DNA from: Catenovulum adriaticum
Lineage (GTDB): Bacteria > Pseudomonadota > Gammaproteobacteria > Enterobacterales > Alteromonadaceae
Direction of reading: 5' to 3'
Assembly: GCF_026725475.1 (NCBI RefSeq)
Contig: NZ_CP109965.1
Location: 868,001 to 932,000, forward strand
DNA: 64,000 nucleotides
Shown here: positions 34,652 to 43,956 of the stretch, piece by piece
How the letters are laid out: each line of letters begins with the position of its first letter
Position numbering within the stretch: position 1 is the first letter of the stretch
Program-made: the position numbers and the translations under genes
Notes under the pieces: generated by a model
The model's input: the letters and a program-made list of their open reading frames with translations, nothing else
The model's database searches: none
Told to the model about the DNA's origin: nothing

Positions 34652-35117
34652 ATTTGACCGAATGTTAAGGTTAGTTAACCAATGTATTAAGCAAATTACA
34701 ACACCATATGAATTAGTGGTGCAATATGGGAGTTCTTCTAACATTAAACTTTATAATAGTACTCGTCAGACGGAGTTTGTTTCAAGAGACGAAGCCGAAG
34801 GTTTTTATAAAAATGCGGCTCTTATTTTTAGTCATTGTGGCATCGGGAGTATTTTTAATTCTATTAAACATGATACGCCGACGGTAATTATTCCTAGGCT
34901 AGAGAAATATAAAGAGTTTTCTGATGATCACCAGCTACAAATCGCCCGTGAAATCGCAACGAATCCTTTATTATTTTTATTGGAAGATAATGATCCTAAG
35001 GTGATAACTAAATTTATGACTTTTTATCAAGAGGGAGTCAATCATGATAAGACAGAGCGGGATTTAGTAAATTATCAATTGGCGAACCATATTAAGACAG
35101 TTTTATATGCGGAATAA
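34605..35117 (+). CDS. PssE / Alg13-like catalytic subunit of split glycosyltransferase
   Basis: A 170-residue protein like the C-terminal half of GT28 enzymes. It has LIYVTTGTCHYKFDRMLRLV at the start, where TGTxxxxFDRLL-type sequence is typical, VVQYGSS, and IFSHCGIGSIFNSIKHDTPT with the HxGxGS nucleotide-sugar site. In Rhizobium PssD/PssE and eukaryotic Alg14/Alg13, both halves are needed for activity. The start ATG at 34605 lies inside the PssD frame. No clear ribosome site was seen, which fits coupling by overlap. Confidence 0.83.
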   Translation: MEKPLIYVTTGTCHYKFDRMLRLVNQCIKQITTPYELVVQYGSSSNIKLYNSTRQTEFVSRDEAEGFYKNAALIFSHCGIGSIFNSIKHDTPTVIIPRLEKYKEFSDDHQLQIAREIATNPLLFLLEDNDPKVITKFMTFYQEGVNHDKTERDLVNYQLANHIKTVLYAE

Positions 35118-35120
35118 ATT

Positions 35121-36266
35121 ATGAAATATGTAATTGCGGCAGTGCCTTATTCGGACAATTTAGGGGATGGCATTATTGCAGATAACCTTAGGTTTTACTT
35201 TAAAAGTAAAAATATAGAAACTGTAGAAGTTTGTGATATCAGTTATCGTGATCAAGTGCCAAACAAAGCTGGTAAAGCACAAGGTTTTAATTTATTTGTT
35301 AAATTACCTAGCCCAATTAGAAAGTTAATGGTTCTGCTGTTTTTTTCACTGAAATATTTACGGGTAGGAAGAGTATATTTGAAGCGCAAACTGGTTGCGG
35401 CAGATAAATTGGTTATAGGTGGAGGGCAGTTGATTAGTGATGTTGACTTAAACTTCCCGTTTAAACTTTATTTGTTAATTCGGTTAGCAGAAAAAAACCA
35501 AATACCGACTCAAATATTATCAGTTGGGGTTGCTAATAAATGGAGTTGGCTAGGGAAGAAGTTAATGAGCCGAGTATTGCATTCTAAGGTACTAGATAAA
35601 ATCTCGGTAAGGGATCAAGTATCACGAGACAATATGTTTAATTTTTTTGGTGTTGATTCTGACATTATTCCGGACCCAGCACTAATGAGTGCTTCGCTAA
35701 ATGAATATACGCAAACGCCTATTAAAAAATTAAACAAAACACTCGGACTAGGGATTGCTGATTTACAGAGTTTGAATTACTCCGGTGATATTAAATCTGA
35801 TTTAGAGGCTAATTCAGTCGCTCATTTAGTATCGGTAATAAAATTTGCAAACCATCAAGGTTATCAAGTTCAGTTATTTACAAATGGTGCGGCTGAAGAC
35901 GAAGCTTACCTTTATGATATTGTGCTTGCTCAATTAGTACATACAGACCTGGAGTACTCAGTTCAACCAAGGTGCCAGTCAAGTATTGAGTTAGTTAATT
36001 TCATACGCTCCACTGATTTGATTATTTCGCATCGCTTGCACGCTAACATTGTAGCCTTTAGTTTCAAGATACCTTCCTTTTCTGTTGGCTGGGATAGTAA
36101 AGTAATTTCATTTTTCAGTTTGGTTGGTTATGAAGATAGGGTGTTTCAAGATTTACAAAGTTTAGCTGATGAGCTACCTAAATTGTTTTCCAGTGATAGC
36201 CAAATTGAGTTTGATTTTAATCAAATTGAAACTCAATATGCTAATTTAATTGATGATCCAACATGA
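35121..36266 (+). CDS. Polysaccharide pyruvyl transferase family protein
   Basis: A 381-residue protein with the CsaB/ExoV-like pattern: PYSDNLGDGIIADNL at the start, LVIGGGQLISD near 95, SVRDQVSRDNM, and DLIISHRLHANIVAFSFKIP near 295-315, where SxRLHxxIxA is the signature. It should add a ketal-linked pyruvate from phosphoenolpyruvate to a sugar, giving the polymer extra negative charge. Its stop overlaps the flippase start by 4 bases. Some relatives catalyse other transfers, so pyruvylation is probable, not certain. Confidence 0.87.
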   Translation: MKYVIAAVPYSDNLGDGIIADNLRFYFKSKNIETVEVCDISYRDQVPNKAGKAQGFNLFVKLPSPIRKLMVLLFFSLKYLRVGRVYLKRKLVAADKLVIGGGQLISDVDLNFPFKLYLLIRLAEKNQIPTQILSVGVANKWSWLGKKLMSRVLHSKVLDKISVRDQVSRDNMFNFFGVDSDIIPDPALMSASLNEYTQTPIKKLNKTLGLGIADLQSLNYSGDIKSDLEANSVAHLVSVIKFANHQGYQVQLFTNGAAEDEAYLYDIVLAQLVHTDLEYSVQPRCQSSIELVNFIRSTDLIISHRLHANIVAFSFKIPSFSVGWDSKVISFFSLVGYEDRVFQDLQSLADELPKLFSSDSQIEFDFNQIETQYANLIDDPT

Positions 36267-37714
36267 ATTTAAATCGTGAACTTAAATCGGCTATTGTTCG
36301 AAGTTTGCTTGGTAAATATAGCTTATATATTTTTCAGCTTGGTTCGTTAGCCATTTTATCTAGAATATTTACACCTGAAATGTTTGGTGTACTGGCAACA
36401 GTGCAGATGCTGGTGATGTTTTTCCAATTAGTGACAAATTCAGGTTTAGCGCCAGCAATTGTTTATCAGCAAAATATCACGATTGACATTAGGGATGGGT
36501 TATATAGCTTTACTTTAATATTGGCTGCATTGCTAGCATTTGTATTTTTGTTTATCGGTGAAGCGCTGCTCAATTGGTTATCGTTATCTGAATATCACCT
36601 TCTGATTTATGTATTAGCACTAGCTGTATTTTCATCTACCTTATCTATTGTGCCTGCTGCAAGCATTCAAAAAGATGCTCAATTTATCAAAATGGCACAA
36701 GCCGAAATATTATCTGAAGTAGCTGCTTTTAGTGTTTGTATATGCCTATATTTTTTAAATTTTGAATTTATAGCCTTAGCAATGAAATTTGCACTAACAC
36801 CATTTTTTAGAATGGCCTTTTATTATTGGATGGCGGGTAAAACGACTCTGGGCCGTCCAAAATTCGGAAAACAAGTTAATGCTATCAAGCTATTTTATGA
36901 TTTTGCGAAATTTCAGTTTTTATTTCAACTCGTAAACTTTTTTTCGCGTAATTTAGATACAATTTTAATTACTAAATACTTTGGGGTGACTACGATAGGT
37001 TTTTATGAAAAATCTTATCAGATAATGCGCTACCCTTTGCAGGCTTTTACATTTGCAATTACACCAGCGTTGCAGCCCATTTTAACTAAATATCGAGATT
37101 ATCCAGATAAAATAGAAAGTTCGTATTATCAGGTCTGTTACCGATTGGCACTACTTGGTTGCGCCGTTTCATTTATTTTATTTTGGGCTGCAAGTGATGT
37201 GGTTTATATATTATTTGGACCTCAATGGGATAAAACTGCGCCTATCTTAAGTTTGCTAGCAGTGAGTATTCCACTACAAATGGTATTAAGTTCAACTGGC
37301 GGTGTTTATCAAGCGTTAGGCAAAACAAATCTTCAATTGGTATGTGGATTATTTTCTGCCATGACTAATGTTGCTGCAATTTGCATAGGGGTTTATTTTA
37401 AAGACATTTCCTTATTGTGTTTATTACTAGTCAGCGCTTTTTGTGTTAATTATTTACAGTGCTTTTATGTGCTGCAGTATAAGGTGTTTAGTGCTAAATT
37501 TAATTTGCATTTTGGAGTGATTTCACTGTTGTGTTTTTTGCCTTACTTCAATTTGTTTTTTTACACCTATAACGCTCAACAAACAGATTCATATCTATCG
37601 GCATTTCAGCATTCAACGCTAGTTTCAATATTGGGTTTTGGGATTACGCTTGTCGTGTTTGTTTGTACTAAAAATTGGTTCAACCGCACTGTATCTATTA
37701 AAACATCACTTTGA
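36263..37714 (+). CDS. Wzx-type lipopolysaccharide/EPS flippase
   Basis: A 483-residue protein with about 12-14 membrane segments, of the polysaccharide transport / MVF superfamily (oligosaccharide flippase). It begins with a helix after SAIVRSLLGKYSLYIFQLG and has FSRNLDTILITKYFGVTTIG, the typical loop between helices, and SYQIMRYPLQAFTFAI. It moves the undecaprenyl-linked repeat unit across the inner membrane. Its place next to a Wzy-like polymerase and a Wzc-type kinase makes the Wzx role likely. Confidence 0.88.
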   Translation: MNLNRELKSAIVRSLLGKYSLYIFQLGSLAILSRIFTPEMFGVLATVQMLVMFFQLVTNSGLAPAIVYQQNITIDIRDGLYSFTLILAALLAFVFLFIGEALLNWLSLSEYHLLIYVLALAVFSSTLSIVPAASIQKDAQFIKMAQAEILSEVAAFSVCICLYFLNFEFIALAMKFALTPFFRMAFYYWMAGKTTLGRPKFGKQVNAIKLFYDFAKFQFLFQLVNFFSRNLDTILITKYFGVTTIGFYEKSYQIMRYPLQAFTFAITPALQPILTKYRDYPDKIESSYYQVCYRLALLGCAVSFILFWAASDVVYILFGPQWDKTAPILSLLAVSIPLQMVLSSTGGVYQALGKTNLQLVCGLFSAMTNVAAICIGVYFKDISLLCLLLVSAFCVNYLQCFYVLQYKVFSAKFNLHFGVISLLCFLPYFNLFFYTYNAQQTDSYLSAFQHSTLVSILGFGITLVVFVCTKNWFNRTVSIKTSL

Positions 37715-37821
37715 GTTAAACAGAGATTACCTGTCGGGCAGTTCATTTAGATAAAAATATCTTGTGTTTGCATTTATAGTTCGATGGGTTGGCGTTTTGG
37801 TTATTAATTAAGGAGTATCTT

Positions 37822-38940
37822 GTGTTTCATTTAACCCGCTTTTTGCAAAACAAATTTTACTTTAACTGGCACCCTAAATTAGTCATAACATTGGTTGCCT
37901 TTTTTCATTTTTCAATTTGTGCAGAGCCTATTCTTAACACTTGCACTAAAATAGTTAATAACAATTTTAGTGCAGAAAGCGATGGACAAATATTTGATCT
38001 TGACTCATATAAAACTATTAACGACGCAATTGATGATTATCAAACCAATGATGTTATTTGCGTTGCCAATCAATCTCAACCTGCTTTTAAAATTCGTGAT
38101 TTCTCTCCGGAATCAGGAAAATTAACGATTCAGCCGTTAGCGGTTGAGAAAAAAGTCACTATTAGCAATCAAAATTATCGCGGCACAGGTGTCTTTATTG
38201 AAAATAGCCGATCGATCGATTTAGTTGGTTTTACCATAGAAGGTGGTTTATATGGGGTTGAGGTCATTGACTCAAGCGATATTAGGTTATCTGATTTGCA
38301 TGTTCTAAATGTGGGTCAAGAAGCTTTAGTGGTAAAGCCGAAGCACCAAGGTGGCACGAATTTTATCTTAGAAAATAATTTAATAGAGCATACAGGTAAG
38401 CGTAATAATCAGTATGGAGAAGGCATTTATTTAGGCGATGGCTCACTGAAAACGCAGCATAGCGTTTCTGATATTAAAGTTCGTAATAATGTAATCCAAA
38501 ATACGACCAGTGAAGCGATAGATATTAAAATTAATGCGAATAATGTAAGAGTTGAAAATAACGTGATTCGTAATGTGGATCTTAAATTTAATGGTGCGAT
38601 TACGATTGGAACAGAAGCAGCTTTTTTAAAAGGTGGCGACTATTTTGTGCTGGGCAATGATATTAAAGCAGTAACCAATCGTTCTGGTTACCGCCCGCAG
38701 GGGATTGCTGTAGGGCATGGCAATACTCAAATTTTTAACAACAAGATTGAAATTGCAGACGCAAAAGCGATTGCTATATGTTTAATGACGACCTTTATGG
38801 ATGAGCAATTTAATCAGGTTTGGGTTCAGTCAAACCTTTATACAGGAGAAGGACGTTTGCTGAACCCTCAGTGCGGTAATGGCGGCACGGGTATTTTTAA
38901 ACCTGCGCAAGTTAGTAATTGGAAAAACCAGGTTGATTAG
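37822..38940 (+). CDS. Secreted right-handed parallel beta-helix protein
   Basis: A 372-residue protein with a signal peptide (LVITLVAFFHFSICA, cleavage near residue 35). Repeated beta-helix turns run from about 110 to 320, such as FIENSRSIDLVGFTIEGG, GVEVIDSSDIRLSDL, NNVIQNTTSEAIDIKI and NNVRVENNVIRNV. The fold matches NosD/pectate-lyase-like helices of lyases, epimerases and bacteriocin-like proteins. Being the last gene of the EPS operon, it could cut or modify the polymer in the periplasm. Substrate and catalytic residues cannot be named. GTG 37822 is chosen: AGGAG lies at 37811-37815; an ATG at 37789 lacks a ribosome site. Confidence 0.72.
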   Translation: MFHLTRFLQNKFYFNWHPKLVITLVAFFHFSICAEPILNTCTKIVNNNFSAESDGQIFDLDSYKTINDAIDDYQTNDVICVANQSQPAFKIRDFSPESGKLTIQPLAVEKKVTISNQNYRGTGVFIENSRSIDLVGFTIEGGLYGVEVIDSSDIRLSDLHVLNVGQEALVVKPKHQGGTNFILENNLIEHTGKRNNQYGEGIYLGDGSLKTQHSVSDIKVRNNVIQNTTSEAIDIKINANNVRVENNVIRNVDLKFNGAITIGTEAAFLKGGDYFVLGNDIKAVTNRSGYRPQGIAVGHGNTQIFNNKIEIADAKAIAICLMTTFMDEQFNQVWVQSNLYTGEGRLLNPQCGNGGTGIFKPAQVSNWKNQVD

Positions 38941-38971
38941 TCAAAGTTATTGGTGTTAATCAACTTTGGCT
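38939..38971. terminator. Terminator between convergent EPS operons
   Basis: AGTCAAAGTT (38939-38948) and AACTTTGGCT (38962-38971) pair with one G-U, around a 13-base loop, in the 38-base gap between the two convergent operons. T-rich sequence follows on the plus strand (CATTTATTT). It could serve both strands. Confidence 0.5.
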
Positions 38972-38978
38972 CATTTAT

Positions 38979-39722
38979 TTAAGCCATGCAGATCTCGGTA
39001 AACGGATTTTTGTAAATTAACTGCTCCGCTTGGGTTGTTACCAGTTTCAGCGCTGCCTGTTGGCCAATGAGTTCTGCAGCTTTATCAATCCCTTGTTTTA
39101 AATCTGGTTGCCGACCTTTCAGGTTATGACAATCAGAGGCGATAGTTGAAACTTGATTGTTCAATAACAAAGATTGTGCATTTTGCTGCGCACTCTGCCC
39201 AAATTTACCAGTTAAACTGCTCGCCGTAATCTGGGTTAAACAGCCAAGCTTAAGCAGGGCTTGTAATTTTTCAGGCTGCCTGACAAAGGTTTTATTTCGT
39301 TCAGGATGCACAATAATCGGCCGGTATTGCTTTGATAATAACCATTGAATTAGATTAAGGTAGCCGGCAGGTAACTCTATTCGCGGGAATTCCAGTAAAA
39401 ATAATTTAAACCCCTCCATTTCCCCTAAAATAGGTAAATTTTGTTGTTTAACTAATTGGATTATATTTGAGCTAATTCTTAACTCACAAGCTAATAATAA
39501 TTTAATATTAAGATCAGACTGCTCAACCACTTCATTAAAATTTATAAAGCGTTTGGCTAAGTCGGCTTGATTATTATCATACCGACCTAAATGAATATGC
39601 GGCGTGAGCACTTGCGTGGTTACGCCGTTTTGTTCGGCCATCTTGAGCATGTCCATCGATTCATTAAGGCTTCGCGCCCCGTCATCTACATTAGGTAAAA
39701 TATGGCTGTGTATATCAATCAT
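38979..39722 (-). CDS. CpsB/YwqE-type tyrosine-protein phosphatase (PHP domain)
   Basis: A 247-residue PHP-domain phosphatase. Metal-binding motifs are visible: DIHSHILPNVDDGARS at the start, TPHIHLGRY near 40, HPERNKTF near 139, and ASDCHNLKGR near 196. CpsB and YwqE dephosphorylate the tyrosine autokinase that controls polymer length and export. Here the kinase gene is 9 bases upstream, a classic kinase-phosphatase pair. Cytoplasmic, without signal peptide. Confidence 0.9.
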   Translation of the reverse strand: MIDIHSHILPNVDDGARSLNESMDMLKMAEQNGVTTQVLTPHIHLGRYDNNQADLAKRFINFNEVVEQSDLNIKLLLACELRISSNIIQLVKQQNLPILGEMEGFKLFLLEFPRIELPAGYLNLIQWLLSKQYRPIIVHPERNKTFVRQPEKLQALLKLGCLTQITASSLTGKFGQSAQQNAQSLLLNNQVSTIASDCHNLKGRQPDLKQGIDKAAELIGQQAALKLVTTQAEQLIYKNPFTEICMA

Positions 39723-39731
39723 GTTCCTACC

Positions 39732-41999
39732 TTAAGTCGCTTGGTAACCATAATATTCTGCTTGATGATAGCTTTCGCCGTAATAACTCATTTTTTTAGG
39801 TTCTGCGGCGGTTAAAACGCCACCAGCGATATTGGCGTTTAATTTATTGAGTCGCTTGACGCTTTCTTGAGCGTTTTTAATGCTGGTGCGTTCGGCTCTT
39901 ACCGCTAAAATGACAGAGTCGCTTAGTTGCGCTAACACGCCAGCATCACTGACCGGTAAAATAGGTGGGCTATCAATAATAATATGCGTATAAACTTGTT
40001 TGAGATTTTGTAATAACTGTCTGAATGCAGTTGATGAAATAAGCTCTAATGGGTTGTTTGGAATACTTCCTGCGTGAATAATATCTAAATTTTCTTCGCC
40101 TTCAAGCTGGCAGATCGCTTGCTGATGACTCACTCCTTCGCTGAGAATTTCACGCATGCCCAACGGGTTGGTCAGCTTTAATGAATCTGAAATTGAAGGT
40201 TTACGTAAATCCAGCTCTAATAATAAAGTTTTATCTAATTGGCTAAACGCTAATGCTAAATTAACAGCCAGGGTTGATTTACCTTCAGATCCTGAACTTG
40301 AGGTAACTAAAGTAACCTTGGGTGGGTTTTCAATTTCACTAAATAAAATCCCGGTTCGTATCGTATTGATAGATTCGGCAAAAGTAGATCGGTTGTTGGT
40401 TAAGTACTGAACCTCGGGTTTGCCTTCTTTTTTAAAGTTTTTTACGAGCTGAGTAATACCTAATCCAGAAATTTTCAATTTGTTTTCAACATGTTCAGGC
40501 GTGTGGAAGCTGCGTTCTAAAGAGGCTCTTAATAACGCGACTAATACGCCTAAAACGAGTCCGACAAACAGGCCAGCTGCTAATATTGCTTTTACATTCG
40601 GTTTTATTGGACGTTTAGGCTGGGTGGCCTTATCAATTATTTTTATATTAGAAGCTTCATAGTCACCAGATACATCGGCTTCCATTAAACGGGTAACAAA
40701 AGAATCATACACACGGCGGTTTTCTTCCACTTCCCGCTCTAAGCGGCCGAGTTCATAATTGTTACCCTGTAATGATTGTAAGTTTTGTTTATTTTCACGG
40801 ATAAGTTTTTCAATGTTGGTGACTTGTAATTGAGTTAATCTGTATTGTTTTTCAATATTACTCACTACTTTTTCAGCTTCACGCTGTAAATTTTGACTTG
40901 TACTATTTAAATCCGAACGGGCTGCAACCATTTTAGGGTGCTTCTCACCATAGCGTTTTGAAAGCTCTATGACTCGGTTAGATAAACGTGCTTCCTCTGA
41001 AACCAGCGCTTTTACACTCGAGTTTTGCATAACTGGGCTGAGCGATAAATATCCATTATGTTTATTTTTAGCTTGCATGGCTTGGGTATATAGCTCTTGT
41101 GCTGCAGCATGTTGAGTTTGCGCTTTAATTAATTCTGTATTTAAATTAGATAGTTGAGTATTGGCAATTTGCTGCTGTTGTTGTGTATCGACTAACCCTT
41201 GCGTTTTTTTATAAGCTTGAAGTTTGTCTTCAGAGGTTTTTAAGTTCTGTTTAAGTTCGGTTAATTGCTCACTAAGCCAGCTTGCGGTGTCTTTGATTTG
41301 GCTCAGACGAGTTTGTAGTCCAAACGAAATGTAGGCATCAGCCACTGTATTTACAATTTCAGTGGCAAGCTCTGGGTTATCTGATTGATAGCTAATATCA
41401 ATCATTTGGCTTTTTCGTCCGCCTTTTACTTTTAAGCCGGATTGAATTTTTTGTGCTAACTGAATGGCTATTTGTTCATCTGTGCGTGGACTTGGTTTCG
41501 ACTCTTGAATTGGCTGGCCTATAATATCCGCTTTTAATTGACCAAATAAAGTTGCCAATTTTGTTTTCAAGCCCTTAATTTGGCTGATAATGCCGTTACC
41601 TTGTGGTTGATTTTGTTTGGCGAGTTGGGCTTGTTTATAACGGTTAACCAAATCTAATTTTTTGACTACGGCTTCGGCGACGGTACGTGATTGAATAATT
41701 TCATATTGAGTTTCGTAAAATAAAAATACGGGTGGACTCATCATGTTTTGACCACCAGATAATGCACTGGGTGTTGTCGGATCGGCTTGAATTTTTACGC
41801 TGGCTTGGTAAATAGGCACTGATTTAGCGGCATATAAACTTGCTAGCGCTAAACAGAACAGACCACAAAATAAGATTAACCATTTATTACGTAGTAAAAT
41901 CATCCAATAGCCCGCAATATCAAATAAGTTGGTATCTTGGTTTTGATTTGCCAGTTTGGTTTTTCTGTTTGTTTGAATATGCATTGAATTTTGGCTCAT
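39732..41999 (-). CDS. Polysaccharide co-polymerase / tyrosine autokinase (Wzc-type)
   Basis: A 755-residue protein with an N-terminal Wzz domain, first membrane helix near 40-58, periplasmic coiled coil about 235-425 (many KLQAYKK-like heptads), second helix near 473-490, then a cytoplasmic BY-kinase domain with Walker A SSSGSEGKST (567-576), Walker A' LLLELDLRKPS and Walker B IIIDSPP. The C-terminus carries a Tyr cluster of six residues (MSYYGESYHQAEYYGYQ), the autophosphorylation site. It controls chain length and export. ATG 41999 with AAGGA 7 bases upstream is preferred over an ATG at 42044, which would overlap the OPX gene. Confidence 0.93.
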   Translation of the reverse strand: MSQNSMHIQTNRKTKLANQNQDTNLFDIAGYWMILLRNKWLILFCGLFCLALASLYAAKSVPIYQASVKIQADPTTPSALSGGQNMMSPPVFLFYETQYEIIQSRTVAEAVVKKLDLVNRYKQAQLAKQNQPQGNGIISQIKGLKTKLATLFGQLKADIIGQPIQESKPSPRTDEQIAIQLAQKIQSGLKVKGGRKSQMIDISYQSDNPELATEIVNTVADAYISFGLQTRLSQIKDTASWLSEQLTELKQNLKTSEDKLQAYKKTQGLVDTQQQQQIANTQLSNLNTELIKAQTQHAAAQELYTQAMQAKNKHNGYLSLSPVMQNSSVKALVSEEARLSNRVIELSKRYGEKHPKMVAARSDLNSTSQNLQREAEKVVSNIEKQYRLTQLQVTNIEKLIRENKQNLQSLQGNNYELGRLEREVEENRRVYDSFVTRLMEADVSGDYEASNIKIIDKATQPKRPIKPNVKAILAAGLFVGLVLGVLVALLRASLERSFHTPEHVENKLKISGLGITQLVKNFKKEGKPEVQYLTNNRSTFAESINTIRTGILFSEIENPPKVTLVTSSSGSEGKSTLAVNLALAFSQLDKTLLLELDLRKPSISDSLKLTNPLGMREILSEGVSHQQAICQLEGEENLDIIHAGSIPNNPLELISSTAFRQLLQNLKQVYTHIIIDSPPILPVSDAGVLAQLSDSVILAVRAERTSIKNAQESVKRLNKLNANIAGGVLTAAEPKKMSYYGESYHQAEYYGYQAT

Positions 42000-42009
42000 C
42001 GGGTCATCC

Positions 42010-42537
42010 TTAAAAGAAACTTTCATCAATGGTAATAAGATCACCGGGTTTGACTAAATCTGATAATTTAGCCTTTTTCTCATGATTATTGTTTTCTCTA
42101 ATCAGTGTTATGTCGTTTCGCGCTGCTCTAGGCGTAAAACCGCCCGCTAATGAAATGGCTTTTTGCACTGTTAGTCCTTCACGGTAGTGATAACCGCCTG
42201 GCGATTTTACTTCGCCATTAATATAAAACTGGCGATACTCAATAACAGACACTGAAACTTGAGGATCTTTCAAGTAGCCATTTAAATACAGTGCTGCAAT
42301 TTTTGATTCCACTTGTGAGGTGGTGAGCCCTAAAACGGAGACTTGACCAATTAAAGGTAAGGAGACAGCTCCGTTTATTGATATTTTAAGGCTTTTGGCA
42401 CTTAGGTCGGGTTCGTTAAAAATGTTAATGCTAATTTTATCATCGGGTCCTAGTTGGTAGCCTGTTAACTCGTTAGCTTGAAGGTTAACGCTAAGCAAAA
42501 GCACTACAAATAAAATAATATTGGTAGACCATTTCAT
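42010..42537 (-). CDS. Small outer-membrane polysaccharide export (OPX) protein
   Basis: A 175-residue OPX protein. The signal peptide (ILFVVLLLSVNLQANE, cleaving near 22) has no lipobox Cys, unlike Wza. The poly_export domain covers about 27-100 (YQLGPDDKISINIFNEPDLS), followed by one SLBB-type segment (FYINGEVKSPGGYHYREGLT). The C-terminal amphipathic helix that forms the Wza pore is missing. It therefore probably works with a partner barrel, and the gene just upstream encodes a barrel protein. Wzc starts 10 bases downstream. Confidence 0.87.
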   Translation of the reverse strand: MKWSTNIILFVVLLLSVNLQANELTGYQLGPDDKISINIFNEPDLSAKSLKISINGAVSLPLIGQVSVLGLTTSQVESKIAALYLNGYLKDPQVSVSVIEYRQFYINGEVKSPGGYHYREGLTVQKAISLAGGFTPRAARNDITLIRENNNHEKKAKLSDLVKPGDLITIDESFF

Positions 42538-42726
42538 TGTTTAAATTCCATTGTGTGACGTTGATAGTGTGTGGCGCGTAAAATGATTGAGCGATTTATT
42601 ATTATTAAATATGTCATTAATTTACGAGTGATTAACCGTCTTGATCGTCCTTCTTTAATAATTAGGCAATTATGATACCAAACTCAAACGAGTAATTTTT
42701 ATTTGGCTTTAATCACTGTGAACTAG

Positions 42727-43956
42727 TTAAAACTTTGCATTTAACGTTAAGCCAATTTGATTTGCGGTATATTGATTTAATTCATTATCAGCTTTTCGGT
42801 TATTAAATGTGTAATTAATTTGAGTTTCTAAGTTATAGCTGAGCTCATAATTAAAAATTAGATTTGCTTGATAGCGATGATTCTCATTAGGCTCTGCTGC
42901 CTCTGTATTTGGTTCAATATTATCATTTGGGTTTAACTCATCTTTTAGCATACTTAGATCAATATTGAGCTGACTTCGTTGCGATAAGTTGTAATTTAGG
43001 TTTAACTTTAATGAATTTCGAATGTAACTAGGACGGTTTATCAGCGATGATTCTCTGGTTTCACGTTTCGCACTTAGCCCATATTGGCTGTATTCATTGG
43101 CGCGCCACAGAGTGGCTACTTCAAATGATAAATTATCTAAATCGCTTAAATTATCAGCTTGATAAGTTTGATTTTGATAACCTATTTTAATTGTACTTTT
43201 AGTCTGTTCGGTTAAACGCCATTCGTAACCTGCTAAAAAAATATATTTTTGGCTCGATTTATCAATATAGTCTTCTGTTGGATCGTATTGGTAATCTAGC
43301 CAACGAGCTTCTAGCAAAACGCGAGATTTTGGTGCAACCCTGTAATAAAAAGTCGCATTTACACTATTACGATTGTAATCACGAAAAAACTGTTGGTTGT
43401 TAGTGTAATTCAAATTTAAGTGTTCACCAGAGATAACTAATTGCCCAGTGCTGGCATAACGCCCATAACTAAATTTGGCGTTAGCGGCAAAGCCTTTCCT
43501 TAAATTAAATTCATCTCTAATATCGTTAGGGGCATCGTTACTGCCTGGTGTTTCGCGTTCGTTGTAATAGCGCAATTTAAATTCTGACTGGCTGCGATAG
43601 CTGTGATCTAAATCGGCAATAGCAATGATTTGGTGTTCGTTATAATTGAGATTTTCATACTGATTATATTGGTTGTAATCTGCAAAGTAGTTGAGCCTAA
43701 AGCGATGTTTACCGGCTAATCCAGTTAATTTTAAATTAGGTGATAAGCGATAATATGTGTCTGTTATTTCTTCATTATCAAGTCTGAAAATGTTGTCATC
43801 ATAATGCGCACCAGCACTTAAATTACCTGCAAAGCCATTTTGGGGTTCAGCTGAAAGTTGGGACGAGCTGAATAAAACAAGATAAAAGACACTGGGATAT
43901 AAAGTGGCTTTGCTGCTTGGCTTATTTATAAGTGAGTTATGTGTTATTTGATTCAT
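42727..43956 (-). CDS. Outer-membrane beta-barrel protein of the EPS locus
   Basis: A 409-residue protein with a signal peptide (FYLVLFSSSQLSA, about 24-36). It is rich in amphipathic beta strands, such as HRFRLNYFADYNQY, SEFKLRYYNERE and QLNIDLSMLKDE. It has NLSAGAHYDDNIFRLDNEE, a phrase common in outer_BBP2_2-type barrels of EPS clusters, and ends with LNAKF, a BAM-type C-terminus. It is probably a 16-18 strand barrel that provides the outer-membrane exit for the polymer. AAGGA precedes the ATG. It is first in the leftward operon, 189 bases before the OPX gene. Confidence 0.78.
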   Translation of the reverse strand: MNQITHNSLINKPSSKATLYPSVFYLVLFSSSQLSAEPQNGFAGNLSAGAHYDDNIFRLDNEEITDTYYRLSPNLKLTGLAGKHRFRLNYFADYNQYNQYENLNYNEHQIIAIADLDHSYRSQSEFKLRYYNERETPGSNDAPNDIRDEFNLRKGFAANAKFSYGRYASTGQLVISGEHLNLNYTNNQQFFRDYNRNSVNATFYYRVAPKSRVLLEARWLDYQYDPTEDYIDKSSQKYIFLAGYEWRLTEQTKSTIKIGYQNQTYQADNLSDLDNLSFEVATLWRANEYSQYGLSAKRETRESSLINRPSYIRNSLKLNLNYNLSQRSQLNIDLSMLKDELNPNDNIEPNTEAAEPNENHRYQANLIFNYELSYNLETQINYTFNNRKADNELNQYTANQIGLTLNAKF

